This document shows positions 42,344-51,472 of a stretch of 64,000 nt of DNA, one piece after another; positions within the stretch are counted from its first letter, which is position 1, and every line of letters begins with the position of its first letter. The DNA is from Nitrospira sp. Its GTDB lineage: Bacteria > Nitrospirota > Nitrospiria > Nitrospirales > Nitrospiraceae. The notes beneath the pieces are model-generated. The model was not told the origin of the DNA. It was given only the letters and a program-made list of their open reading frames with translations, and did not search any database. The stretch is from assembly GCA_019636815.1 (NCBI GenBank), contig JAHBWT010000010.1, positions 1 to 64,000 of the forward strand, read 5' to 3'. Made by a program: the position numbers and the translations under genes.

Positions 42344-43027
42344 GTGGGATTCGTTTCCCTCGTCCCATTTATTATTCTACCGAGTGCGCTGTTCTGCTTC
42401 CTATGTATAACTGACGTGGTGGTAGCAGCCGAGTTCGGTGATGTGGAAGTGAGCGCGTATGCGCTAGGCAGCTGGCCCCGTGATCAAGACATTTTCAACC
42501 AAGGGACGACAGTTCCCGCCTCAGTTCAGCAGGGTTTTGGCGCTGGGTTGAAGGTCGGGATCTTTCCATCCTTCTTCCATCGAATGGTAGGACTTGAGAT
42601 GGATTCTAATATGCACGGCGCAGCCCTCTCCTTTCGCAACATTGCCAACGGACAGAACCATGGGACGGGCCGATCCGATCTGCTTATAATCAATACAACG
42701 TTCAATCTGATCCTACGCTACCCTGGGGAAAGGATCCGCCCGTACATCGGGGCTGGTATCGGCTGGTCTCATGGCACGCTCCTCAACCCAAGCATTGCAG
42801 GGCGAGACGATAAGGATTTTGACTCAGCCCGCGCTTTGACACATCAGTTTCTCAGTGGAGCACAGATACTCCTCAGCCCCAGAGTCTTTCTCTTCGGCCA
42901 ATACCGAGATTATGCGGTATTTCTGTTTGGAGAATATCGGTATGTCTCATCCAACTTTCATTGGGGTGGACTCGCCGTCGATTTTCGAACCCACTACGGG
43001 TTGCTTGGGGCAGGACTGCGTTTTTAA
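42344..43027 (+). CDS. Outer-membrane beta-barrel protein (OmpA-like 8-strand type)
   Basis: A 227-residue protein from GTG 42344. A signal segment (FIILPSALFCFLCITDVVVAA) precedes alternating strands. GFGAGLKVGIFPSFFHRMVGLEMDS and IRPYIGAGIGWSHGTLL are typical of small porin-like barrels, and the last residues GLLGAGLRF end in Phe as expected for BAM recognition. Residues near 185-205 contain a short tandem duplication (VFLFGQYRDYA then VFLFGEYRYVS), possibly one extra hairpin. No ligand can be inferred. It begins 25 bp after the terminator, so it may depend on read-through or its own promoter. Confidence 0.82.
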   Translation: MGFVSLVPFIILPSALFCFLCITDVVVAAEFGDVEVSAYALGSWPRDQDIFNQGTTVPASVQQGFGAGLKVGIFPSFFHRMVGLEMDSNMHGAALSFRNIANGQNHGTGRSDLLIINTTFNLILRYPGERIRPYIGAGIGWSHGTLLNPSIAGRDDKDFDSARALTHQFLSGAQILLSPRVFLFGQYRDYAVFLFGEYRYVSSNFHWGGLAVDFRTHYGLLGAGLRF

Positions 43028-43226
43028 TGCTCCAGCAAGGTCTAATGTCCGTTCACTAAATTCATCGACATTGCCGGAGATGGCATCACGGGAGCAGTCG
43101 CCTATGTTGTTCCATGATGTCGCCAACGTGAATAATACAGTCCACGTTATGAAAGCGCCGCACAATCGTTATGCCGAAGGACCATGAGTATCGACGATGA
43201 CTCCGACGGGATGAGCCGGGAACGGC

Positions 43227-44369
43227 TCACAGCCCAGGGCCTGTTGGAGCACCCAGGGCGGCACGGACCTTCGACCAATCAAACGTAAAGGGTTCGAGGC
43301 TCTGCTCCGGCATCCCCGCAAGCCGATCCTTCAACCGCTCAGCGCGCGCACTGCTCATGGGATGGGTGGAAAGCCATTCGACTCGCCCTTCGTCTTTCTC
43401 CGCTAACCGTTCAAAGAACGTAATCATGCCGGACGGATCAATCTTGGCGCGATGCAGCAGCTGAAGGCCGGTGAGATCCGCTTCGGTCTCCTGGGCTCGG
43501 CCAAACCTCAGCGTCATCAATTCGACGCCAAGCTGCTTCATCATCTGACCCAAGCCTTGCTGGTTACCAAAAACAATCGAGACAACGGCGATAAAACCCA
43601 GCTGCTTGACGATCCGCTCGAGTCCATGTCGCTGCAAGACATGGTTCAACTCATGAGCCAGAACCCCCGCCACCTCTTCCAGACGTTCCGCCTCCTTCAT
43701 CAATCCAGTGAACACGACAATATAGCCGCCAGGCAGCGCAAAGGCATTCACCACATCGCTCTTCACGACAGTGATCTCAAACGTGTAAGGGTTGTCAGGA
43801 ATTTGGCTGACCAGGCGATGAGTCATCTCGGTGACCGCGTCCACGGGGGGACCGTCTTTCGCCACCTCGTGTTGCGTAAGAAAGTCGCGATAGGCCGATT
43901 CGCCTAACTTCTGCTCCCATTCTATTGGAATGCGATCGACGGCCAGTTCTACGAGCACGTCGTTTCCAAACCACAATCCCAGCGTTAGAGCCAGGAGACT
44001 CCCGCCGGCGATCCCCCAGACCATCCGGTGCCGTCGTCGCACACGACGAACTTGCCCCACTGCTCGTTCAAGTGGCATCGTCAATTGATCAGGAGCTGCT
44101 TGGCGGAATGCACGAATCACATCAGAGTTTTTGAGATATAGGGTTCGCTGGCCCGCTGGCCCCGCCCAACTGAGAACGAGCTGATCGTGATCGAGTCCTC
44201 CTGCGGAGACCGCCACACTTGAAAATGGGACCGCTTCGGCCTGCCCCTGGTTCCCATCAGCGGCAAAGGCGATCGTGAGCCCCTGTGTTTCAACATGAAC
44301 AAGGCACGGCACCCCGCCAGCTGGAAATTCATCACCAAAACAGAGGGCGTTGGGGTGGAAGTCGGTCAT
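43227..44369 (-). CDS. M48-family zinc metalloprotease
   Basis: About 380 residues from the ATG at 44369. The N-terminal 100 residues look like a soluble beta domain. One transmembrane helix (MVWGIAGGSLLALTLGLWFG) follows, then the peptidase with VVNAFALPGGYIVVFTGLMKEA and VLAHELNHVLQRHG, the HExxH zinc motif. The third ligand is Glu in ETEADLTGLQLL, and STHPMSSARAERL is the family end. Relatives (BepA/YcaL/LoiP, Oma1-like) handle envelope quality control. A TTG start at 44435 is possible but lacks a ribosome site. Confidence 0.92.
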   Translation of the reverse strand: MTDFHPNALCFGDEFPAGGVPCLVHVETQGLTIAFAADGNQGQAEAVPFSSVAVSAGGLDHDQLVLSWAGPAGQRTLYLKNSDVIRAFRQAAPDQLTMPLERAVGQVRRVRRRHRMVWGIAGGSLLALTLGLWFGNDVLVELAVDRIPIEWEQKLGESAYRDFLTQHEVAKDGPPVDAVTEMTHRLVSQIPDNPYTFEITVVKSDVVNAFALPGGYIVVFTGLMKEAERLEEVAGVLAHELNHVLQRHGLERIVKQLGFIAVVSIVFGNQQGLGQMMKQLGVELMTLRFGRAQETEADLTGLQLLHRAKIDPSGMITFFERLAEKDEGRVEWLSTHPMSSARAERLKDRLAGMPEQSLEPFTFDWSKVRAALGAPTGPGL

Positions 44370-44444
44370 GGCGTGGTTCTCGATTGACTCACTGGCGGCG
44401 GAATGTTCTTGCGTGGATGCTCCGGCAGCTAACAAGGCCGCAGG

Positions 44445-44462
44445 CGTACCCTCTAGGGTACG
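44445..44462. repeat. Short perfect inverted repeat between AIM24-like and M48 genes
   Basis: CGTACCC-TCTA-GGGTACG forms a 7-bp stem with a 4-nt loop. It has no U-tract, so a simple terminator is unlikely. The flanking CCTGCGGCCTTG sequence gives it the look of a dispersed intergenic repeat. I cannot confirm other copies within this window. Confidence 0.35.
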
Positions 44463-44514
44463 TTGAGGACTGTTTCGAACCGAGAACGAGGTGGGTGGGT
44501 GTTTTCAGCATCCG

Positions 44515-45198
44515 CTATTCGGAGACCGGAATGAACTGTCGAACCCATGAGCCGAAACCACGAGGGTTCCGGCTTTGGATATACACGACACCCGGTCCGC
44601 GAAATCGGCAGACAAACCCCTCGCCGGAGGTGAAACTGGCTACCCATCCGGAGGTGGCCTTTTCGATGTTGTAAGAGGTTGTGGTAGACCAAGCCACCAG
44701 ATGGCTGTTATCCACGATGTATTCCTGACCGGGTTTCAGCTCGATCTTGTGGATGGCTCCGAAGCTGTTTAAAACGAGCATCCCTTTCCCGCTCATTTTC
44801 AGGATGAAGAACCCCTCGCCGCTCAGCAATCCACGGCTCATGCTTTGCATTTGGCTTTCGACGGTAATCCCATCCGCGCCTGCAAGGAATCCATCTTTCT
44901 GCACCATATACTCGTTGACACCATCGAGGTCCAGGATGACAATTTCACCCGGCACAGTCGGAGCGAGCAACGTCTCGCCGTGACCTCGGCTGGCACGCAG
45001 CGTCTGGAAGAAAAACTTTTCTCCTGTGAGAAACTTTCGTGACAACGCTCCCAGAAACCCTCCTTCCATTTTGCTTTCAATGTCGATGGTCGGCGAGCAG
45101 GCCACCATCGCGCCTGACTCGGCCTTGATGTGTTCTCCCTCTGCCAACTCTATACGCACCATCGGGAACGCACCGGGATATAGAATCTCACTTTTCAT
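44515..45198 (-). CDS. TIGR00266/AIM24-family protein
   Basis: A 227-residue protein from the ATG at 45198 (AGAGGG upstream). LYPGAFPMVRIELAEGEHIKAESGAMVAC is the family opening. GGFLGALSRKFLTGEKFFFQ, IVILDLDGVNEYMVQKDGFLA and GLLSGEGFFILKMSGKGMLVLNSFG are the AIM24 beta-roll repeats. There is no signal peptide. Bacterial function is unknown; the mitochondrial homologue supports inner-membrane organisation. An extension to 45306 is composed of non-homologous, hairpin-encoded residues and is rejected. Confidence 0.92.
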   Translation of the reverse strand: MKSEILYPGAFPMVRIELAEGEHIKAESGAMVACSPTIDIESKMEGGFLGALSRKFLTGEKFFFQTLRASRGHGETLLAPTVPGEIVILDLDGVNEYMVQKDGFLAGADGITVESQMQSMSRGLLSGEGFFILKMSGKGMLVLNSFGAIHKIELKPGQEYIVDNSHLVAWSTTTSYNIEKATSGWVASFTSGEGFVCRFRGPGVVYIQSRNPRGFGSWVRQFIPVSE

Positions 45199-45235
45199 TG
45201 TCCCTCTTCTCTTTCTTCTTTCCCTCACCCACCCA

Positions 45236-45353
45236 CGGGCGGAGCAGGTTGATGTCTCATTGCGCGCATGCACCGAGCACCGACCGTCGCCTAGCTCTAC
45301 AATCAATCCTGCGTGTGCGGTGCGCGAGCAGGAGGCACGACCTGCTCCGCCCG
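45236..45353. repeat. 118-bp imperfect hairpin with perfect 14-bp ends
   Basis: CGGGCGGAGCAGGT (45236-45249) and ACCTGCTCCGCCCG (45340-45353) are perfectly complementary. The 90 bp between them keep partial pairing (GCGCGCA and CACCG segments opposite TGCGCGAGC). It fills the gap between the amidohydrolase stop (45355) and the AIM24 gene start. There is no U-tract. It may be a REP/MITE-like element or a large structured RNA. Confidence 0.5.
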
Positions 45354-45354
45354 C

Positions 45355-46839
45355 TCATTCTGCTATCCATCCATAGACTCGTTGACTCGGTTCCGGTCCC
45401 TCTTCCAGATAGCTCATCCTCAGCCGCCCCAAAGCATCCTGCGGCACCTCACGTCGTTTCGCCTCGGCGTCGACACCGAAAATCTTGGCGGCGTTCAACC
45501 CGAAAATCCGTTCTTTGACCCGCCTTGTCAGAGGATGATAGTGATGATGCTCGATCAATTGATCGGGGATCTGGAACCGCCGGAATGCTTCGATCTGCCA
45601 CTGCGGAGTCCCATACCAGATGGAATCGGTTCCCCAGAGGACATGCTCGATGCCGAACGAACGTATGATCCGCCCGAGCAGATGCGCACAGATCAGCGGA
45701 TATGTCGTCACCAATTGCGCGAAGGTGGAACCCAGTTCCATGTAGATATTGGAGATCCCTGGCTCTTCTTCCTTCATCCTGCAGAATTCTGTCGTCCAAG
45801 GAATCTCGCCTGTCTTCGCAAACACCTGATCGACGGATGCTATGCCACGAAACCCTGAGTGATACACCAAAAAGTCAAGATCGGGGAAGTCTTTGGCCGC
45901 TTTGATCAGATCTCTCGGATGGTTGTAGTCCGGCACTGGACCGAGGGGCAATCCCTTGTGAACGCATACCCGCTTCACGTTGAGCTTTTGAGCCTGTTCC
46001 AGCATCGGGTAGGCGATCTGCTCATCATCCATCCGCCAACCTCGGTCGAATCCCTTCGGGCAGGAACCGGTATAGCATTTCCAGGCATCAACCTTGAGGG
46101 TTTCAACCTGCCTCACCATGAATTCCAAATCAGCCGCACCCAGTTGAGGCGTCGCCAATCCATGCGCGAGCATCCGTTGCGAACCGGCCAACCGATTGAT
46201 CTCATCCCGAATATGGGCCATTTCCTTTGGCGGAACGACGGCTTCTTGGGGATACGGTCCAGGCGGCGTGCTGATCAGCCCCACGGTGGTTTCACTATCG
46301 AGAAACACCTCCTTCACAAAATTCTTCCACGACAAATCATCGATGATTCCTCGATCCCCTGCCAACTTTGGGTTCAGCCCTGCCTCGCGGATGTGTCGTC
46401 TCAGCGAGAGCAGAGCCTGCTTGGAAACAGCGCCCTTGCGTTTAGATTCGGCGTCGGATGGATCATAGCCGGAGCTAACATAGTGGGTCTGCACATCGAA
46501 TATGAAATAGGGCGCTCCCTGCTGTTCCGCAAACGCCGCCGACTCGAATAGCTCAACCTCCGTGGTGTTGAAAAACCGTCCAAACACGGCATTCATGGCC
46601 AACAATGCGGCCGCCATTCCACCCGTCGTTGTCAGAAACTCTCGTCGAGTCAACCCTGCTCGAACCGCCGCCATGTCGGACAGCTCTGTCGCAAGGTGCT
46701 CGACGGCTTCTTGCTCCTTAGTCTGAGGAACAGGACGAAACTCTTCGTTGGAAACGATCTGGTTTGGAATGGGCGCGGGGAATGTCTTACCCTTCTTCAT
46801 CGCAGGGCGGCGATTGGACAGGTTTAGGGAGTGTCCCAT
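45355..46839 (-). CDS. Tat-exported amidohydrolase-2 family protein with atypical metal motif
   Basis: A 494-residue TIM-barrel protein of the ACMSD/amidohydrolase-2 group. A long N-terminal segment contains a Tat-type signal (LTRREFLTTTGGMAAALLAM) about 60 residues in. The barrel begins FIFDVQTHYVSSGYDPS: the usual DxHxH metal pair reads QTH, so the first His is Gln. Later ligand candidates are His in FLVYHSGFRG and Asp in VLWGTDSIWYGTP. VCVHKGLPLGPVPDYNHP is family-typical. Substrate and metal content are unknown. The long pre-signal region is odd, and an internal start at 46800 would shorten it only a little. Confidence 0.87.
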   Translation of the reverse strand: MGHSLNLSNRRPAMKKGKTFPAPIPNQIVSNEEFRPVPQTKEQEAVEHLATELSDMAAVRAGLTRREFLTTTGGMAAALLAMNAVFGRFFNTTEVELFESAAFAEQQGAPYFIFDVQTHYVSSGYDPSDAESKRKGAVSKQALLSLRRHIREAGLNPKLAGDRGIIDDLSWKNFVKEVFLDSETTVGLISTPPGPYPQEAVVPPKEMAHIRDEINRLAGSQRMLAHGLATPQLGAADLEFMVRQVETLKVDAWKCYTGSCPKGFDRGWRMDDEQIAYPMLEQAQKLNVKRVCVHKGLPLGPVPDYNHPRDLIKAAKDFPDLDFLVYHSGFRGIASVDQVFAKTGEIPWTTEFCRMKEEEPGISNIYMELGSTFAQLVTTYPLICAHLLGRIIRSFGIEHVLWGTDSIWYGTPQWQIEAFRRFQIPDQLIEHHHYHPLTRRVKERIFGLNAAKIFGVDAEAKRREVPQDALGRLRMSYLEEGPEPSQRVYGWIAE

Positions 46840-46948
46840 GAATTCTCTTCGGTTAATGATCGGGTGGTGATTGTGTGGAATACCGAACGCGCTGTCAAGC
46901 CGCGGGTTGTGGGGAGCGCTTTAGTGAGATCGCAGAAACCGTGACACA

Positions 46949-49900
46949 CTATTTGGCCTTGGATGATCCAGTCGCTGGCTTTGTTGGAGCGGTCGTGGCA
47001 TATCCGGCCGGAATCTCCGCGACGACGTCCAATTCAGGATCCCCATCTTGGTCCTTCCCATCATGCCCGACACTGTAGAAGACACCCTTTTTCAGATTGA
47101 CCAACATCGGCAGCCCCGTGTACGGATCATAGAAACCCTGTCCCGCTTTGGCGAGGCGAGCAAGAAGATCCCCATCGGCGGGCCCACGGCGGAGCCACGC
47201 CTGTAAACTCGCCAGCCGGAGATGGGCATCAGTGTCCACCACCAACCCATTGAATACGTCCCAGGGAGGAAGTGGTTCAAGACCCACGACATTCTCAATC
47301 GGATTGGTGAGATAGTCCATGAAAGTGGTTGCGGGAAACCGGATATAGCTTTTCCTCTTTGGCAGGGACCCGTATTGCCCTTCGCCTGCAGTCTTGTAAG
47401 AGGCTTCATAATACGTCGCATAATCGTTCAACCTGCGCTGTTTAGGCAACGGCAGGATTGAAGTCACCGTTGTAGAGACCGCCTGCGCTTTCGTTCGCGC
47501 GGCTTTCAGCTGATCGTCGTACGTTTTTGCAGCCACCACCAGCTCGCTTTGCATGGGCCAGCGGATTGACAGCTCTCCTTGGTCGAGCGGGCGGAGGAGC
47601 TTCGTCACACGTCCTAGATGTGTTCCATCGAAGTCTGACCGGACCAGCAGCCTCGAGGCCACAGCGATATCGTCATTGATCGCCTGCAGGGCCAGCATTT
47701 TCACTGGAAGGGTTCTCGCCTGGCTTAATACGATGCGCCAGGCTTCCATGTCAGTCTCCAATCGATCGACACCCTGATCCATGCTTTGTACGAACCCATT
47801 GGCGACATGCAGCTGGTGCGCAAATGCAACCGTCGCACAGGGCAGGCTGATGGGTTGCCCATACCCCCAGTCCTCAAAGGGTAGTTTTCTCCACTGCCCA
47901 TACCGCTCGAGCATGAGCTGATGCTCGTTGCCCCATCCTTTGATGGCCACCTGGTGAGATTTGAATTGACCGATGGGATCTGATCCGCGGAACCATCCCC
48001 GCATGGCATCGGCCGATGCATTCGATCGTCCGTCCGTGCCCGACTCAGAACTCCCAAAACACGTTGACGCTGCCTTCCCACCATTGGGATCAGAATTCGG
48101 CTCATCTTTCGCCTGTGCCGAATCTTGCCCTGCCCCGGCTTCCATCCCGAGCAACACCAGATACCCGTTTTTCTTGGAGTCCGACAAGGTTCGCTGAGGA
48201 ATCGTCGTGAGACTTTGAAAGGTCGGGGACGGCGACTCCTCCATGATCACCCATACCAACCCGATCACCCCGATGGCCAATGCGACAGCCATCGCAGATA
48301 ACACCACGAACCCAATGAGTGCTGCCACAATGGCCCGAGTGGTAGAGAAACCTGTGCGAAGAACGTCCGTCAGCGCAATGCGGATCGGGCGGAGGATGGA
48401 ACCAACTTTTCGACCTAATGGAGTCTCTGCTGCACGTTGTCTCGTCTCTGCTTTTCCGGAATCTGGGGACGATTCAAAGAGAACCTCAACAGCACTGGCG
48501 GCAACAGACAGCGGCCGACTCGTTTCTTGTGCCTCGGCAACGATAGGCGAAGCCTGAGGCATGGGAGCAGCGTTGGGCTCCTCGACAAAGCGAATCGATT
48601 CTCCCACATTCTGCCATTCTTCTTGACGAGCCACCGGCTCGTGCATCGGCGCTCTGGGCTCAACGACCGCCTCCGCGGCCGCCCGGTTTTCCTGAGCTGG
48701 ACTCCCCATCGTTTCCATCCCAACAGACGGTGTCAATGGAACTTCAGGCTCCGGCTGAAAGACCTTCTGTTCCGCTCGCACTGAGAGAAGAGAGGAGGAG
48801 GAACGGGAATCGCTAGAAGCCTCGGTAGTTGTCTCACTGATCACTTCGTGAGTAGATTGCGAGGTTTGCCAAGGTGGCACTATCGCGTTTTCCTGAGTTG
48901 AGAGCTGACTGTCTGCTGGTGAAGATTCAACTTCAATTCTCAAGGCAGAGTCGGCACTCTTGATATGAATTTCATCTTGAGCTGTCGTCTGGTCTTCGGC
49001 GATAGGTACTTCGCTCGAGAGTGGCTCTGCCACACCGCTGGCTGGACCTTCCGGCATCGAGAGCTCATCCATCGTGGACGAACCTGAAAGGGGGCCTTGC
49101 TGCTCCGCCTCCATCAAAGCCGGTTCCTCTTCCAAAACCGGTTCTTCTTCTATCGACAGAGAAGCTTGTCCCACATCAACAACCGCATGGCCGACCTCAA
49201 GTAAGGACGGCGGGTCTTGGGGTTGAGGCGGCGATTCAGAGTCTTGCACGATCGAGAAGGAATCCGGCTCATGGGAAGTCGCAGGAGCCGACCCCGTTTT
49301 ATCACCGGATTCTTCATCATCTGTTGCCGCCCAATCTGAGCGGGGTGTGTCATCGGATTGAGTGACTGTGAGGCACGTGGTGTCCTCAATTGGAGTGTCC
49401 GACTGCGCTGATGGGATCGGGATTGCCGATTCCTGAACTTGATCCCATGGCATTCGGGCAATTGGCGTTCCAGTAGAAGTTGTATCTATAAGCGCGAGTC
49501 GCTGATCCTTTTCGTGATTGTCTTCGGATTGGTTCCCTGACGATGGATCCTGAAAAGCAAGACCCGCTGGTGTTTCAGGGACAGACTCGTCAATCCGAGA
49601 TGCCTGTTGTCCCGGCGAAACAGCACCCCCTGAATCTTGGTTTCCAAATTTCCATGCTTTGTTAAACACAGATTCCCAGGAGAATCCTGGCTGCAGCCAG
49701 GGTTCTGAGGTTTCACCCAGTGCTGGGCCTGGCGTTGAGGAGTCATTTAAGCCCGTGGGGGTTGCCGCAGTCGCCTCCAGAGAGTCAGTCTCGACGGATT
49801 GTGACAAAGACGCCGTCGTATTTCGTAATTCAGTTGCGTCTATGGTCAACGGCTCCACTGCCAAGAATGTAAACTCAGAGCCTTCTTCCATCTTCGGAGA

Positions 49901-51118
49901 AGCCGTGATGTCAGCATCCGAGATCTGCGTTGTCATATCACCCGAAGGTTCTGAGATGTTTGCTGTGCCCGGAAGTACCAAAGTTCCTGGTCTAGCAGAA
50001 GCATCTACGAGAGCCTCTTCTCGAGTCTCTCTCGACCCACTCTCCTGGTCCTGTGGAGCAGCTCCATCGCCTCGTGAGGCAATCAGATCGGTCTCCGCTT
50101 GCGTGACGGAGACCTCTCCGACAGAGTCCGGTTGCACAACTTCTACTTCTAATGGGGCACTTCCAGAAGCAGTCTGCCCGGAAGGACCGCTTATCGCGGC
50201 TTCAGAGAGTATTGTGCCCACTTCTTGCCTGCGAATCTCTGACGATATCTCATCCTGTCCATCACTGGTCTTGTCTTCCGTTTGCTGTGAACCATGTGTG
50301 TCCGCAGGCAACGATTGCTCTTGAGGGGAACGCTTTTCCTGCCAGGAAACCTCAGTGGAGGCGGCCGGAGGGGAAGATCGTGGTGGAGAACCAGATAAAT
50401 TGGCTACTTCGTGAGAATTTGGAAGCTCCCATGTCATCGGTTCATTTATGGGTTCAACGTGAGCTTGCCCATCTGACGTCGCTGCAATCGGATCAAGTGT
50501 GGGAGTTGAGATCGGTTCTGGATCTTCTGTAGGCCGGCAAGCCAGTAGGTCGCCGGTCTGGGAATCAAAGAATGAGGCTAACCTGAAGGCCACAGGACTG
50601 GCGGGAGCCAGGTCTCGAATTTTCGCGTAGAGCTGAGAAGCGCGCTGGGGATTCTCAGTGTCGGGATCTTCGATCAAGATATCAACGGCTTTGCCGTATT
50701 CGGCTACGGCTTCAAGTGCATCTCCCTTTTCCTGATAGAGCAAGCCAAGCTTTTCCAAGAAAGGAACACAGCGTTGGGCAGTAGCGAGGTATTCCCGAAG
50801 TAAGGACTCAGCAAGCCAGTAGTCTTGGCGCTGAAAGGCCTCGTCGATGAGCGAGTCAAAGGCCTGTTTGGCTGGGATGAGACTCCCGAGACGAAGATGA
50901 AGTGTGGCAAAAAGCCTCCGCGCTTCCATGTTATTGGGGTCGAGCGCGAGTAACTCCTTGAGCGCGGCTGAAGATCTCCCATACTTGCCCGCGTTCATTT
51001 GGGTGATGGCCTCTTCAAGCAGAGCGGTCTTCCTGCTATAACCGACCACACCACGCTTATGACTACGGACAGCCTGAGTTTTGTCTGATTTTACGGGTGG
51101 TTTCTTCTTCCAACGCAC
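46949..51118 (-). CDS. Giant TPR / low-complexity / single-TM protein with pseudopilin-like tail
   Basis: A 1389-residue protein. Residues about 30-200 are TPR-like helical repeats (ALLEEAITQMNAGKYGRSSAALKELLALDP and LEKLGLLYQEKGDALEAVAEYGKAVD). Residues about 200-900 are Ser/Glu/Pro/Thr-rich low complexity without real repeats. One helix near 928-958 (IVAALIGFVVLSAMAVALAI) crosses the membrane. The C-terminal about 425 residues are probably extracytoplasmic and helical. They end in RLAKAGQGFYDPYTGLPM and GVFYSVGHDGKDQDGDPELD, which resembles the calcium-binding end of major pseudopilins and of related planctomycete-type proteins (my recollection). It could be a scaffold for a pilus or secretion machine. 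It is adjacent to a secretin and a PilZ gene, but on the other strand from both. Confidence 0.85.
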   Translation of the reverse strand: MRWKKKPPVKSDKTQAVRSHKRGVVGYSRKTALLEEAITQMNAGKYGRSSAALKELLALDPNNMEARRLFATLHLRLGSLIPAKQAFDSLIDEAFQRQDYWLAESLLREYLATAQRCVPFLEKLGLLYQEKGDALEAVAEYGKAVDILIEDPDTENPQRASQLYAKIRDLAPASPVAFRLASFFDSQTGDLLACRPTEDPEPISTPTLDPIAATSDGQAHVEPINEPMTWELPNSHEVANLSGSPPRSSPPAASTEVSWQEKRSPQEQSLPADTHGSQQTEDKTSDGQDEISSEIRRQEVGTILSEAAISGPSGQTASGSAPLEVEVVQPDSVGEVSVTQAETDLIASRGDGAAPQDQESGSRETREEALVDASARPGTLVLPGTANISEPSGDMTTQISDADITASPKMEEGSEFTFLAVEPLTIDATELRNTTASLSQSVETDSLEATAATPTGLNDSSTPGPALGETSEPWLQPGFSWESVFNKAWKFGNQDSGGAVSPGQQASRIDESVPETPAGLAFQDPSSGNQSEDNHEKDQRLALIDTTSTGTPIARMPWDQVQESAIPIPSAQSDTPIEDTTCLTVTQSDDTPRSDWAATDDEESGDKTGSAPATSHEPDSFSIVQDSESPPQPQDPPSLLEVGHAVVDVGQASLSIEEEPVLEEEPALMEAEQQGPLSGSSTMDELSMPEGPASGVAEPLSSEVPIAEDQTTAQDEIHIKSADSALRIEVESSPADSQLSTQENAIVPPWQTSQSTHEVISETTTEASSDSRSSSSLLSVRAEQKVFQPEPEVPLTPSVGMETMGSPAQENRAAAEAVVEPRAPMHEPVARQEEWQNVGESIRFVEEPNAAPMPQASPIVAEAQETSRPLSVAASAVEVLFESSPDSGKAETRQRAAETPLGRKVGSILRPIRIALTDVLRTGFSTTRAIVAALIGFVVLSAMAVALAIGVIGLVWVIMEESPSPTFQSLTTIPQRTLSDSKKNGYLVLLGMEAGAGQDSAQAKDEPNSDPNGGKAASTCFGSSESGTDGRSNASADAMRGWFRGSDPIGQFKSHQVAIKGWGNEHQLMLERYGQWRKLPFEDWGYGQPISLPCATVAFAHQLHVANGFVQSMDQGVDRLETDMEAWRIVLSQARTLPVKMLALQAINDDIAVASRLLVRSDFDGTHLGRVTKLLRPLDQGELSIRWPMQSELVVAAKTYDDQLKAARTKAQAVSTTVTSILPLPKQRRLNDYATYYEASYKTAGEGQYGSLPKRKSYIRFPATTFMDYLTNPIENVVGLEPLPPWDVFNGLVVDTDAHLRLASLQAWLRRGPADGDLLARLAKAGQGFYDPYTGLPMLVNLKKGVFYSVGHDGKDQDGDPELDVVAEIPAGYATTAPTKPATGSSKAK

Positions 51119-51472
51119 GGTACAACCTTATCAGATCTCTTACGTGGTGAAGGCCTCAGACAACGGCCGCTCCCCAATTCTTCACCTCTCTGGAGGTTGG
51201 ACGCTTGAAAAGAGGTGAAACTTGTAGGGAGTCTGCAATCCAAGTGCCATACGCGGTTTTTGGATATTACGACTAAGTCATTACAAAGCAATGAGTTGTA
51301 TGGTCTCATCCTAAATGAATGACCATCGTCCATCCATTTTTGGACGAACCGATACTGATCTGACCTCACCGTTGGATGTGGTCTGCATACTGAATCCAAC
51401 AGTTATCCAACTCCGGTGAAACCGATGCCACTCCCGAGCCGGATGAAAACCAGACCACAAAATAATCAATTT
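51119..51472. other. Intergenic region upstream of the giant TPR gene
   Basis: About 354 bp without a convincing gene. TTCACCTCT (51181-51189) and AGAGGTGAA (51211-51219) form a 9-bp inverted repeat about 65-100 bp before the start. A possible minus-strand promoter is TTGCTT (51291-51286) and TAATAT (51269-51264) with 16 bp spacing; both calls are weak. Confidence 0.4.

Noticed and set aside
48400-50520. Possible internal repeats in the giant TPR protein
   Set aside because: The region is Ser/Glu/Pro/Thr-rich, but I could not find a repeated unit at either base or residue level; it is low complexity only.
51181-51219. Inverted repeat TTCACCTCT/AGAGGTGAA as a terminator
   Set aside because: The 21-nt loop and missing U-tract make it a poor terminator; it is noted only as part of the leader region.
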